A DNA stretch of 25,501 nucleotides from assembly GCA_964537055.1 (NCBI GenBank), contig CAZHYV010000009.1, positions 1 through 25,501 on the forward strand, read 5' to 3'. The notes beneath the pieces are model-generated. The model saw only the letters and a list, made by a program, of their open reading frames with translations, did not search any database and had not been told where the DNA came from. A program made the translations under genes and the position numbers. The stretch is from CAZHYV01 sp964537055. Its GTDB lineage: Bacteria > Myxococcota_A > Polyangia > Palsa-1104 > JAEUJZ01. Below, in pieces: positions 13,579 to 20,654 of the stretch (positions are counted from its first letter, which is position 1; the number at the start of each line of letters is the position of its first letter).

Positions 13579-13926
13579 TTAGTTCTCCTTTGGTTTGTCG
13601 CCAGCGGCGAGGTCTTCTATTTTCTTGATCCGGTCGTCAAGGTCTGAAAATGTTTCCGGCACGGGCTGATGCGTTGTAAAAGCCTGTGTGCCTTTCGCGT
13701 ATGATTGAATGTTGAACGCTTCCGCCTGTGACTGCTTTTGCTGCCGCTCCTCCAAGAGCACCCGCAGCCCTTTGACATCAACGCCGCCCTCGTACTCGAA
13801 CGGGACGTTTCCGTAACCGCCGAGGCTGAGTATTTGCCGCCAAGCGGCCTGTGCCCTCTCAAGATTCCCGTTATGCTGTTGAAGCAATATGCGGAAATTG
13901 ACGTTATTTAGTGTCGTCGCGTCCAT
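13579..13926 (-). CDS. Hypothetical tail-region protein, paralogue of 13904-14158
   Basis: 115 aa. The core LLQQHNGNLERAQAAWRQIL then LGGYGNVPFEYEGGVDVKGL matches the neighbouring gene's LQEQH...FAEIALLGGFGEV...LDLRG in order and spacing, so the two are diverged tandem copies. The C-terminus is a charged helix (DLDDRIKKIEDLAAGDKPKE). The ATG at 13926 lies inside the end of the upstream paralogue. The function is unknown; position between tail terminator and tube suggests a tail assembly role. Confidence 0.6.
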   Translation of the reverse strand: MDATTLNNVNFRILLQQHNGNLERAQAAWRQILSLGGYGNVPFEYEGGVDVKGLRVLLEERQQKQSQAEAFNIQSYAKGTQAFTTHQPVPETFSDLDDRIKKIEDLAAGDKPKEN

Positions 13927-14158
13927 CGTTCTTTTTCTTGCCGCCGAGCAGTTCCCTGATACGTGCCTTGTTCGCCTCGCTCACTGCCTTGTTATCGGCA
14001 TCCAGTACGCCGCGAAGGTCAAGGGCTGCCTCACCGTCAAGCTGATTCTCACCGGGTCCGACCTCGCCAAATCCGCCAAGTAGTGCGATCTCGGCAAATA
14101 CCGCCGCCGCTTTGTCGCCGTGTTGTTCCTGTAATGATCCTCTGGTTATTTCGCTCAT
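13904..14158 (-). CDS. Hypothetical tail-region protein, paralogue of 13579-13926
   Basis: 84 aa, with GSLQEQHGDKAAAVFAEIAL, LGGFGEVGPGENQL and DLRGVLDADN, followed by a Lys/Asp-rich tail. The alignment with the downstream gene is clear through QxH-G(D/N), LGG(Y/F)G(N/E)V and the D-LR motif. The genes overlap by 23 bp. It starts at ATG 14158, five bases after the tail terminator gene. No known family is recognised. Confidence 0.6.
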   Translation of the reverse strand: MSEITRGSLQEQHGDKAAAVFAEIALLGGFGEVGPGENQLDGEAALDLRGVLDADNKAVSEANKARIRELLGGKKKNDGRDDTK

Positions 14159-14163
14159 TTTGT

Positions 14164-14676
14164 TTATTCGTATTGGCTGTCAAAAAGCGAGTAACTCGCC
14201 CGTATCTGAAACACTTGCAGAAAATCGTTCTGCATATCGTTCGTCTTGATCGGTTCAAATCCGCATTCAAGACCTAAAAGCACCGCGTTCGTCGCCCCCG
14301 TGTTAGTAAGCAATGTCGATGTCGGGCAATTGGCTATCATTGAACAAATGGCCTTCTGATATACCCTTGCGTTCGTTGATGCGGTATCAGCCGAAGCGTT
14401 CTGGATGCTGACCTCAAAGGTGCAGCTATAAAGCCCCTCGATAATGTCCCCGTTGAATGCCTGTTCATCGTTATCATCGCTAAAAGCAATTGACGGGAAG
14501 ATCGGAATAGCCCGATTTGCCACCGATTGCGAGAACGTCTTGAATGCCTTCAGCCCGCTTGCACCGTTCGCCCACGTCAACGCATCTGCCTGCCGTGTCG
14601 CGTCCGTAATGTACGTCAGCAAGTTCGTCGGTATCGCTCGCGGCGAGAGTATTGACTTTGTTGGACTCCAGGCCAT
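14164..14676 (-). CDS. Tail terminator / completion protein
   Basis: 170 aa. Size, mixed alpha/beta composition and position directly before the tube-related genes fit a gpU-like tail terminator. Features include AIPTNLLTYITDATRQADAL at the N-terminus, a central beta strand CTFEVSIQNASAD, and the C-terminal DFLQVFQIRASYSLFDSQYE, a strand pattern common in terminators. No signature motif confirms it. Confidence 0.5.
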   Translation of the reverse strand: MAWSPTKSILSPRAIPTNLLTYITDATRQADALTWANGASGLKAFKTFSQSVANRAIPIFPSIAFSDDNDEQAFNGDIIEGLYSCTFEVSIQNASADTASTNARVYQKAICSMIANCPTSTLLTNTGATNAVLLGLECGFEPIKTNDMQNDFLQVFQIRASYSLFDSQYE

Positions 14677-14679
14677 TCA

Positions 14680-15177
14680 TTAAAACCCGCGTATGTCTCG
14701 CAGCTTGGCGTTGTCAACCAACTGCCGCATCTTCTTTTCAATAGGAGCAACGATGCGTTTCTTCTGCTCGTCGGTAAAGTCGATGATCCTGCGTTTCGGA
14801 TTACGACCTCGCCCGCCGTGATGCCAACCGGCTTTTGGATTGCTAGAGCCTAGCGTCATCTCCTGAGCCGATTTCTCTACTACCGCTCCACCTCCCGATG
14901 TTGTAAGCGATGTGTACATCTCGCCCGTAGCTTGCAGGATCGGCTTATCGCCGTATGTTGCCCGCTTCACTGCGGCATATTTAGGAGTTAAGGCTTTCCA
15001 TCGTCCGCTTTGTCCCGCTGACCCTTCCGAGTCCATTATTTCCTTGACAACCTTGTAATACTCGGACTGTACCCAATCCCAAGTGCCAAGTTCGCGAAGA
15101 TCGACAACGCCACGCTCCACCTGTTGAAAGGCCCGGATGGTCTGCTGTACGCCGTCAACTTCAAAGGAAATTCTCAT
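14680..15177 (-). CDS. Tail completion / virion morphogenesis protein (Mu gpG / P2 gpS-like)
   Basis: 165 aa with the pattern of the phage virion morphogenesis family: an N-terminal helix (QQTIRAFQQVERGVVDLREL), SGRWKALTPKYAAVKRATYG, then PILQATGEMYTSLTTSG, LGSSNPKAGWHHGGRG and a basic DFTDEQKKRIVAPIEKKM tail. Members join the tail to the head or complete the tail end. Its ATG overlaps the preceding stop by four bases (ATGA), so translation is probably coupled. Confidence 0.7.
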   Translation of the reverse strand: MRISFEVDGVQQTIRAFQQVERGVVDLRELGTWDWVQSEYYKVVKEIMDSEGSAGQSGRWKALTPKYAAVKRATYGDKPILQATGEMYTSLTTSGGGAVVEKSAQEMTLGSSNPKAGWHHGGRGRNPKRRIIDFTDEQKKRIVAPIEKKMRQLVDNAKLRDIRGF

Positions 15178-15548
15178 CTGAAATCGCTATACTGAGCCTG
15201 TCGCGGGTAACGCTCGCAGAACATCTCCCAGAACACCCGATTGCCCAACGGCGGTTTGATGTCGCCCCTGCTTATCACGTAAACCTCGTTGTTGTGCCTC
15301 ACGTGCGTTGCGACCTCTACGCTGTCCGTGAGATCGTCAAAGCTCTTGGCAATGCGGACGTTTATGTTGCCGTTTGCGTCTTTTTCAAAGAACCAATTCG
15401 TTAACTCAAGTACCTGGTCAAACTCGTCAGCCGTTGACGATGCCTTGATCAGTTCGAGCGTGTCGGTCGATTCGAAAAACACATCGTTTCGCAGTGTATT
15501 AAAAACCGTACCAATGGCGTTTTGAATGTTCTCGCGTACCGTTGCCAT
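15174..15548 (-). CDS. Head-tail connector / head closure protein
   Basis: 124 aa, a small acidic alpha/beta protein (MATVRENIQNAIGTVFNTLR; LELTNWFFEKDANGNINVRI; NEVYVISRGDIKPPLGNRVF). The NEVYVISRGDI strand pair resembles head closure (SPP1 gp16-like) proteins. It sits between the adaptor candidate and the gpG-like gene, with a 4-bp overlap on one side and no gap on the other. The assignment is mainly positional. Confidence 0.5.
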   Translation of the reverse strand: MATVRENIQNAIGTVFNTLRNDVFFESTDTLELIKASSTADEFDQVLELTNWFFEKDANGNINVRIAKSFDDLTDSVEVATHVRHNNEVYVISRGDIKPPLGNRVFWEMFCERYPRQAQYSDFR

Positions 15549-15866
15549 TTATGCCCGCTGCAATCTCGCACCTGTGCCGCTGCCGCCCGTAGTTGGTAGA
15601 TATAAAAGCCGCCTGATCTTTTGCTTTAATTCGTTCTTTCGGTCGTTATATTTGATCTCGGCCCCATAGTTCTGTTGGTTCGGGTGAATATTCGTAAAAT
15701 CCGTGTCAAGCGTCTCTAGCGTGTCCAGATGCGTTCTCACACGGGCTTCCGTGTCCGAAGTGATCTCGTTGTCATATGCCGACAGATACTGCGTCAACTC
15801 AATGGATGAAATATCGCAGTATTCGCTGATCTTTAGCTGTTCGTCGGTAGTGAACCCCGTAGCCAT
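15549..15866 (-). CDS. Head-tail adaptor protein
   Basis: 105 aa, mainly helical: TTDEQLKISEYCDISSIELTQ, RVRTHLDTLETLDTD and YNDRKNELKQKIRRLLYLP. Small helical proteins after the capsid gene normally form the connector ring under the portal (gp6/gp15-like adaptors). The next start follows its stop directly. No specific family is recognised. Confidence 0.5.
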   Translation of the reverse strand: MATGFTTDEQLKISEYCDISSIELTQYLSAYDNEITSDTEARVRTHLDTLETLDTDFTNIHPNQQNYGAEIKYNDRKNELKQKIRRLLYLPTTGGSGTGARLQRA

Positions 15867-16091
15867 TTACTTCTTTGATCGCCCTTTGGTCTTGTAGGTC
15901 GTTTTGGGATTCGCTTCGGCAAAGTCCTCGCTAACGAACTCCCCTGTATCAGCGGATTTGTAAATATCCACAGCAAGCGAGCCTTTAACGTATCCCGCCG
16001 CTTCGTATGCCTTGACATCGGACTCCGGCACTTCTCGATTCACGAGTTTGCCTGAGCCGTCAAACGCCGGGCCGTACATTTCAACTGCCAT
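15867..16091 (-). CDS. Small capsid-associated protein
   Basis: 74 aa directly after the major capsid gene. The peptide (MAVEMYGPAFDGSGKLVNRE, then VPESDVKAYEAAGYVKG, ending in a basic KTTYKTKGRSKK) has the ESDVxAYxAAGY(V/K) phrase often seen in small phage proteins that follow the capsid gene. Its ATG sits just downstream of a stem-loop at 16105-16126. It could be a minor head or connector accessory protein. Confidence 0.55.
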   Translation of the reverse strand: MAVEMYGPAFDGSGKLVNREVPESDVKAYEAAGYVKGSLAVDIYKSADTGEFVSEDFAEANPKTTYKTKGRSKK

Positions 16092-16096
16092 AAAAA

Positions 16097-16126
16097 GGGA
16101 TAGAGGGCGGGATATTTCACCCGCCC
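16097..16126 (-). terminator. Stem-loop between capsid gene and next ORF
   Basis: A perfect 7-bp GC stem (GGGCGGG/CCCGCCC, 16105-16126) with an 8-nt loop. TCTATCCC and then TTTTT lie immediately before the next ATG. The T-run is displaced by eight bases, so termination would be partial. Such hairpins after the capsid gene often set expression ratios. Confidence 0.5.
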
Positions 16127-16137
16127 CGTCAGGTCAA

Positions 16138-17313
16138 TTAGCCAAGAAGGATAACGCAGTGGTCAGCCTTCACCATTTCAACGCCCCAAGCCAAGCCGAT
16201 CTCGTACTTGACACGGCGATACTGCTTGTACACCGCAACCTGGAACGATAGACCGCTGATCGGATCTGTAACGGTCGTTACATCGTCTGCGTCGTCGCCG
16301 CCGTCGGGCATTGCAGGATGGCGGGTAACAAGCTGAATAGCATGCTTGCCGAAAGCCATATTCGCCTGCCAGCCGGTAGCCGAAACCGTGATCGCTTTGG
16401 TAGCCGCCGACATCGCATACTTAAGACCGGAGCCGTTAAGTACGATAGTGCCGCCGTTCGATACATCTGCATCGCCCGTGCCTACGATGTACTTGAGACC
16501 GTTGTTCTCCGATGCGAAGTTGAGAGCGTCGCCCTGAACTATCGTGCCCGTTCCTGCCGAAGCAAGAGCGATAGAGGTCGCACCGATAGCAAAGCCCGCA
16601 TTCGAGGTCGTAGCAGATGCGGCACTTCCCGCAGTATGCGTCTTGACCTGTCCCGAATCGTACACATCAAAGCCCATAATGCGGCCGATAGCTCCGTTGC
16701 GAAGCGTCTCGGCTGTGCCGGACTCGTTGACGTGAAACAGGCCGGACTGCTTGCCGCGAAGATTCGCCATTGCAGCCGTGCCAAGTACGAGCTTTCGATC
16801 CGTTGCCGGGCATCCCTTTTCGTCAAGGATCGCGAATACCTGGGAAGCGTCGGTGAAGTCATTAGCTGTACCAAAAGGCGTAGTGCCTGACGTGCCATAA
16901 GCACGAGCCGCGTCCTTGTACAGATTGGCAAGGTCGGCTTCGACCTCGTTGGTCAGCGTGCGGAACGCCTGAGCGAACTGATCACGCAGGATATTACGTC
17001 CCTGCGGAGTATCGCCGGTCGTAAGTAATCTCTGCTCTTCGCCGGTCCAGCGAATAGGTGCAACGCGGGATTTGCTGATGGTCAGTGTTCCCGAGCCGAC
17101 GGTCATATCGCCGCTATCGGCGGGAGTTGCTCCCGGCGTTACGTCCTCAGCCGTGATCGCCGGAACGATGGGATAAGTAACGGTTTGGTCTTTAGCTGCC
17201 CGTTCGGCGTTCGAATCGCGGGAAACAGCAGGAATAAAACCGACAAGCTCACGCGATACCACGTCGAGAGCTTCAAAAAGGATCGGCGTAACTGCCGTGA
17301 GTGTATTAGCCAT
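16138..17313 (-). CDS. Major capsid protein, P22 coat-like (HK97 fold)
   Basis: 391 aa. The start MANTLTAVTPILFEALDVVS, the LVGFIPAVSRDSNAERAAKDQTV region, VTPGATPADSGDMTVGSGTL and RWTGEEQRLL match the P22 coat protein family. An inserted domain-like stretch at residues about 240-315 (FAIGATSIALASAG, QGDALNFASENN) corresponds to the family's telokin-like I-domain. The P-domain returns with GWQANMAFGKHAIQLVTRHP and ends in KADHCVILLG. It assembles with the upstream scaffold protein; no protease gene is visible next to it, as in P22. Confidence 0.85.
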   Translation of the reverse strand: MANTLTAVTPILFEALDVVSRELVGFIPAVSRDSNAERAAKDQTVTYPIVPAITAEDVTPGATPADSGDMTVGSGTLTISKSRVAPIRWTGEEQRLLTTGDTPQGRNILRDQFAQAFRTLTNEVEADLANLYKDAARAYGTSGTTPFGTANDFTDASQVFAILDEKGCPATDRKLVLGTAAMANLRGKQSGLFHVNESGTAETLRNGAIGRIMGFDVYDSGQVKTHTAGSAASATTSNAGFAIGATSIALASAGTGTIVQGDALNFASENNGLKYIVGTGDADVSNGGTIVLNGSGLKYAMSAATKAITVSATGWQANMAFGKHAIQLVTRHPAMPDGGDDADDVTTVTDPISGLSFQVAVYKQYRRVKYEIGLAWGVEMVKADHCVILLG

Positions 17314-17338
17314 TGCTTAAATGCTCCTGAAAAGTTGT

Positions 17339-18067
17339 TTAATCTGTCAGCGTTCCGCCCGAACGCGAGAACGCCATCTGATCGGCTGGCGGGAGTTTGT
17401 CGAATGATGCTCGCTGCATCGTCTTGCCCGTACCGTTGCCGCTGTGTTCACTTCCAGAAGCCCCACTTCCTGAAGCACTGTTTGCCGCGAAGAAGAACGG
17501 GCTTGATGCCTTGACGTTCTCGATCATCGCTTCAAATTCCGCCGCATCCCCGATGCCGCCTTTCTTCTTCAACGAGAACCCCGCCTCGTCGATCGCTAAC
17601 TCTAACTGGGCGTCCAGTTCGTTCGCGAGATACTTAACACGGTCAGGCAGTACGCCCTTTTCGGTTAGCACATTTACTAACGTCTGCCGTTTAAGGTTGG
17701 CAATGAGCGTTTCTTTCTCGCCCTTTTCCTTGCCGAGGTCGCGTTCGTATTTCTCTTGCCACGCCTTTTCTCTTGCGGCGAGGGCTTCTTCATACTTGCC
17801 CTTTGCCTCAAGATCGGCCTGCTCAAGCTGTGACAGCTTGGCAACGGCTTCTCGTGCCGCCTGTGGGTCGAGGTCGCCTAACGCTTCCTTGAGTGCCTTT
17901 TCAATCGCTTCGGCTTTCCCTTTCTTCTCGGCTTCTAAAGCCCTTTGAATCGACCCGACACCCTCAAGCTCATAGCCGCCGTCTTTGGTTGTCGTGTAGA
18001 AAGCCTTGATCTCATCTGAAAGAGCGTCGTATTTCTCTTTCGTCAGCGTAAATTCGAGTTTTGCCAT
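17339..18067 (-). CDS. Capsid scaffolding protein
   Basis: 242 aa from ATG 18067. It begins MAKLEFTLTKEKYDALSDEI and is then almost all charged helix, a coiled coil over residues 40-130 (KGKAEAIEKALKEALGDLDP, KAWQEKYERDLGKEKGEKET). A second helical part (NVLTEKGVLPDRVKYLANEL) and a disordered Ser/Gly tail with a basic end follow. This matches scaffold proteins immediately before P22- or HK97-type capsids. A TTG at 18106 would lengthen it by 13 residues, but that region forms two hairpins in the leader. The duplicated RNA-terminator leader (18127-18252) lies just upstream. Confidence 0.75.
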   Translation of the reverse strand: MAKLEFTLTKEKYDALSDEIKAFYTTTKDGGYELEGVGSIQRALEAEKKGKAEAIEKALKEALGDLDPQAAREAVAKLSQLEQADLEAKGKYEEALAAREKAWQEKYERDLGKEKGEKETLIANLKRQTLVNVLTEKGVLPDRVKYLANELDAQLELAIDEAGFSLKKKGGIGDAAEFEAMIENVKASSPFFFAANSASGSGASGSEHSGNGTGKTMQRASFDKLPPADQMAFSRSGGTLTD

Positions 18068-18073
18068 ATTGAC

Positions 18074-18110
18074 CGCATCCCCGATGCGTGTTTTGACCGT
18101 TCCCAACGGT
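18074..18110 (-). promoter_or_regulatory. Twin GGG-loop hairpins before the scaffold start
   Basis: Two perfect 6-bp stems with identical GGG triloops, ACCGTT-GGG-AACGGT (18110-18096) and CGCATC-GGG-GATGCG (18088-18074), stand seven bases apart and end six bases before the scaffold ATG. They would fold in the mRNA, with GGGGAT being the only purine-rich candidate ribosome site. They may mask initiation or bind a protein. Confidence 0.45.
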
Positions 18111-18126
18111 AATGGTGAGTAAAATG

Positions 18127-18160
18127 AAAAAAAGCCCCAGACGCTTATTGCATCTGAGGC
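18127..18160 (-). terminator. Intrinsic terminator of leader RNA copy A
   Basis: GCCTCAGATGC pairs with GCGTCTGGGGC over 11 bp (two G-U) with loop AATAA, followed by seven T. It is a textbook Rho-independent terminator placed between a strong promoter and the scaffold gene. Confidence 0.9.
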
Positions 18161-18216
18161 GTGGACCCTTTCGGGCGTGACCTATCTAGTCTAAATTGTC
18201 AGCGGTTCGCCCGCTT
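18127..18216 (-). ncRNA. Structured leader RNA / small RNA, copy A
   Basis: From the predicted start (18216) to the end of the T-run (18127) the RNA is 90 nt. It starts directly with hairpin AGCGG-GCGAA-CCGCT. An A-rich single strand and the conserved ATAGGTCACG follow, then CCC-GAAA-GGG, then TCCACGCCTC running into an 11-bp terminator stem. Copy B (21530-21619) keeps the 5' hairpin, both unpaired segments and the terminator, but changes the paired bases in a compensatory way. It has no ORF. It lies upstream of the scaffold and capsid genes, so it could act as an attenuator, an antitermination element or a free small RNA. It matches no riboswitch class known to me. Confidence 0.6.
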
Positions 18217-18222
18217 GGGTTA

Positions 18223-18252
18223 ATTGTAAGCACTATCCGTGCGGCTTGTCAA
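18223..18252 (-). promoter_or_regulatory. Late promoter A, upstream of scaffold and capsid genes
   Basis: A perfect -35 TTGACA (18252-18247), 18-bp spacer and -10 TACAAT (18228-18223) on the minus strand, followed by TAACCC before the predicted start. Promoter B at 21626-21654 has the same -35 and the same TAAC just after the -10. Confidence 0.75.
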
Positions 18253-18264
18253 AGATTTTTTCCG

Positions 18265-18621
18265 CTACTCATTCGCCGTCTGCACGTACACCTTGAACTT
18301 GGTACGTTCGCCGTTCTTGTCGCAGGGCCAGTAAAGCACATTCGAGCCGTACACTAGCTTCAACTCGCCAAGATACGTTCCCTTACTGTTCGGGATCGTC
18401 GCCGCTGTCCAGGTGTGGTAGCATTGCCCCAACGTCGCACCTGATTGCGTCCGCTTCGTACACGATGCCCCTGAGATCGTCACCGCCGTACCTTTGGCAA
18501 GCGACATAGTGACCGTGTAGTTAGTGAGGTCAACAAGCCCATCCTCATCTCTAAGAGTAAACTTGATGATCTTACCGACCTCATCAATTTTGACAACGTG
18601 CTCGATATTGTATTGGCTCAT
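18265..18621 (-). CDS. Baseplate/fibre-type structural protein (BppU N-terminal-like)
   Basis: 118 aa, beta-rich: KIIKFTLRDEDGLVDLTNYT, then VTMSLAKGTAVTIS, ASCTKRTQSGATLG, and GTYLGELKLVYGSNVLYWPC. The 'LRDEDG-VDLTNYTV' phrase is the hallmark of the upper-baseplate (BppU-like) N-terminal domain found in many phage receptor-complex proteins. It follows the repeat-rich protein gene without a gap. It is probably a surface or fibre-attachment component. Confidence 0.6.
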   Translation of the reverse strand: MSQYNIEHVVKIDEVGKIIKFTLRDEDGLVDLTNYTVTMSLAKGTAVTISGASCTKRTQSGATLGQCYHTWTAATIPNSKGTYLGELKLVYGSNVLYWPCDKNGERTKFKVYVQTANE

Positions 18622-18623
18622 AA

Positions 18624-20390
18624 TTAATCCACCTGTAATGATTGCCGCCCCGTGTTAACGTCAAGGGTTTGCTGACCCGTGCCGACTTCGAGGGTTTGGC
18701 GGCCTGTTGATATTTCGAGATAGAACGGCGGAAACACCGGACTGACGTATAAGAACGTGATGCTGTTGCCCGTGAGCGTATAGCTGCCCGCATCCAGTGC
18801 CGCCCGTAATCCGCGATTGAGTGCAAGGGCGTTTCCTGTAAGCAAGTAACTTCCCGCGTCCAGTGCTGCCCGCAGTGACCGAACGAACGCGAGGTTGTTC
18901 CCTGTCAGAGCGTAGCTACCCGCGTTCATCGTCGCGATGTATCCGCGATTAAGAGCAACACTGTTGCCAGTGATCGTGTAATTGCCGCTCGCAAGTACCG
19001 CCCGCAATGCCCGCTCAAGGCTTACATCGTTACCCGTGACCGCATAGCTTCCCGCTGAGAGCGTGACAACGTAGCCCTTTATCAATGCGAGGGCGTTTCC
19101 GGTCAACGCATACGCACCTGCATCAAGGGCGAGCTTCAAGGCCCGTGTAAGCGTCAGGTTGTTTCCGGTGAGTGCGTAGCTTCCCGCCGCTGATACGAGC
19201 TTCAATGCCCGCGTGAGAGTCACGGCATTGCCCGTCAGGTTGTAAGCACCATTCGCGAGGGCGACATAGTAACCGTGATTGAGGGCCGCTGAGTTACCTG
19301 TGAGAGCGTAACTTCCCGCCGTCGTGGTCACTTTCAACGCACGTTTTAACGCGACATCGTTTCCAGTCAGGGCGTATGAGCCAACGGCACATATCAGCCG
19401 ATAACCGAAATCGAACAGCATATCGTTGCCCGTCAAGGCATACGCCCCGCTCGATGCGGTCATCTTCAACGCACGGGTTAGCGTGAGACTGTTGCCCGTG
19501 ACGTTGTAAGAGCCTGTATTGCAAGCGATGTAAAAGCCGTGATTGAGTGCCGCTGCATTACCTGTCAGTGCATAGCTACCGGATGCGAGAGAAACATAGT
19601 AGCCGTGATTTAAGGCGACGTTGTTACCTGTTAGAGCGTATGAACCCGCCGAGGTTATGACCTTTAACGCCCGCTTTAGAGCAACCGCATTACCTGTACA
19701 AGCGTAGCTCCCGCTTGTACAGGTCAGTTTGTAACCGTGATTGAGAGCGGCGGAGTTTCCGGTTAAGGCATAAGAACCGCTTGAACACGTCAGGGTGTAG
19801 CCCGTTGTATAAGTGATCCTGACCTCACCGCGCGCTCCTATATACACGCCGGTTGCTGCGCCGCCGCCGATAGTGGTTGCCGCATTGCCGGGATTTCCAT
19901 CCGCTCCATTGCCGCCGCCAGATGATCCTCCAATACCGTGTCCGCCTGAAGTTGCCGTCGCATTGCCACCATTCGCCGCATTGCCCGCACCGCCCCCGCC
20001 GTTGCAAAAACTGTCGCTACCGCCAGAACTACCGTTGCCGCCGCTGTATTTTATATCACCAACACCCGAGCCTGACGCACCGCCAGCACCGCCCCCGCCC
20101 GCTGATCCGGCGGAACCTCCCTTAGCTAAAACAGTGCCAGATGTTGAAAACCACGAATCACCGCCGGCCGTAGTCATTCCGCCGGCCGTCCCAACCGTGA
20201 CGGTGTAGTTACTACCCGGCGTGACCGCGATAGAAAGTTTCTTGGAATACGCACCGCCGCCGCCACCTGAATAGTAGCTTTCACCATCAGTATCATATCC
20301 GCCGCCACCGCCCCAGCACTCAACGTCAACAGACGTGACCCCGGCGGGACACGTCCACGTGCTTGAAGCTGTGTAGGTATCGGTTGGCAT
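18624..20390 (-). CDS. Glycine-rich surface protein with sixteen 22-aa repeats
   Basis: 588 aa. Residues 1-25 (TYTASSTWTCPAGVTSVDVE) plus a Gly-rich region to about 196 form the phage glycine-rich domain seen in fibre and appendage proteins. From residue 205, fifteen uninterrupted 22-residue repeats (consensus GSYALTGN-xxxL-(N/T)RGY/AL-x6) follow without a single insertion or deletion, plus a sixteenth partial. Such GSYxLTG repeats probably stack as a beta-solenoid or fibrous rod. The end carries three short STGRQTLEV-like repeats. It is likely a head or tail decoration fibre. Its neighbours are a BppU-like gene and two secreted-type small proteins. Confidence 0.7.
   Translation of the reverse strand: MPTDTYTASSTWTCPAGVTSVDVECWGGGGGYDTDGESYYSGGGGGAYSKKLSIAVTPGSNYTVTVGTAGGMTTAGGDSWFSTSGTVLAKGGSAGSAGGGGAGGASGSGVGDIKYSGGNGSSGGSDSFCNGGGGAGNAANGGNATATSGGHGIGGSSGGGNGADGNPGNAATTIGGGAATGVYIGARGEVRITYTTGYTLTCSSGSYALTGNSAALNHGYKLTCTSGSYACTGNAVALKRALKVITSAGSYALTGNNVALNHGYYVSLASGSYALTGNAAALNHGFYIACNTGSYNVTGNSLTLTRALKMTASSGAYALTGNDMLFDFGYRLICAVGSYALTGNDVALKRALKVTTTAGSYALTGNSAALNHGYYVALANGAYNLTGNAVTLTRALKLVSAAGSYALTGNNLTLTRALKLALDAGAYALTGNALALIKGYVVTLSAGSYAVTGNDVSLERALRAVLASGNYTITGNSVALNRGYIATMNAGSYALTGNNLAFVRSLRAALDAGSYLLTGNALALNRGLRAALDAGSYTLTGNSITFLYVSPVFPPFYLEISTGRQTLEVGTGQQTLDVNTGRQSLQVD
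18789..19778 (-). repeat. Fifteen 66-bp coding repeats
   Basis: The DNA behind the 22-residue repeats is a tandem array in perfect 66-bp register, with divergent third positions. Neighbouring copies differ from each other at most synonymous sites, so the array is old and under protein-level selection, not a recent slippage product. Confidence 0.85.
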
Positions 20391-20395
20391 AAGTG

Positions 20396-20632
20396 TTAGT
20401 TAGTGCCGTAACCGATGATGTATTGCGGCGGGTCAGTGTCCGTTGAATAATCCTGAAAATAGAACGCGGTGCATCCTTCGTTCTGCATATCGCGGATAGC
20501 AATGCCTGCGTTTTTCACTGACACAATTCTTGACGGACATACATACGTCGGTGATGACTTCTGCCCAAATCCAATGACAGTCGCGACCAACGCAACCGAC
20601 AACACACACGCGATGATTATTTTGTTTCTCAT
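20396..20632 (-). CDS. Small secreted or membrane-anchored protein, paralogue of 20655-21014
   Basis: 78 aa: N-terminal signal or anchor MRNKIIIACVLSVALVATVI, then GFGQKSSPTYVCPSRIVSVK, IRDMQNEGCTAFYFQDY and a short acidic end. It aligns with the preceding gene (M-NKI start, Gln-Lys/Arg after the hydrophobic segment, VC, and EG-F-F), so the two are duplicates. Two Cys in the outside part could form a disulfide. A strong AAAGGAGAAC lies before ATG 20632. The role is unknown; membrane or periplasmic location suggests an effect on the host envelope, not the virion. Confidence 0.65.
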   Translation of the reverse strand: MRNKIIIACVLSVALVATVIGFGQKSSPTYVCPSRIVSVKNAGIAIRDMQNEGCTAFYFQDYSTDTDPPQYIIGYGTN

Positions 20633-20654
20633 ATAAAGTTCTCCTTTCTGTGTC

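Noticed and set aside
16318..16890. Plus-strand 190-aa ORF opposite the capsid gene
   Set aside because: Arg/Ser-rich composition with no motif; it lies wholly within a well-supported major capsid gene.
17397..17948. Plus-strand 183-aa ORF opposite the scaffold gene
   Set aside because: Ser/Ala/Phe-rich antisense of a Lys/Glu-rich coiled coil; the scaffold frame is clearly the real one.
18067..18106. TTG start lengthening the scaffold protein
   Set aside because: The extra 13 codons lie in two perfect hairpins of the leader, and the peptide lacks scaffold character.
18127..18216. Known riboswitch or ribozyme such as c-di-GMP-I or hammerhead
   Set aside because: GGTCACG recalls part of the c-di-GMP-I consensus, but the other conserved parts are missing; hammerhead CTGATGA and GAAA core elements are not in place.
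18789..19778. Regular 66-bp repeats that could suggest a CRISPR array
   Set aside because: Period, divergence and uninterrupted frame show protein-coding 22-residue repeats; there are no identical short repeats with unique spacers.
19813..20208. Plus-strand proline-rich ORF opposite the glycine-rich gene
   Set aside because: It is the antisense of GGN codons (CCN gives Pro) and has no ribosome site.
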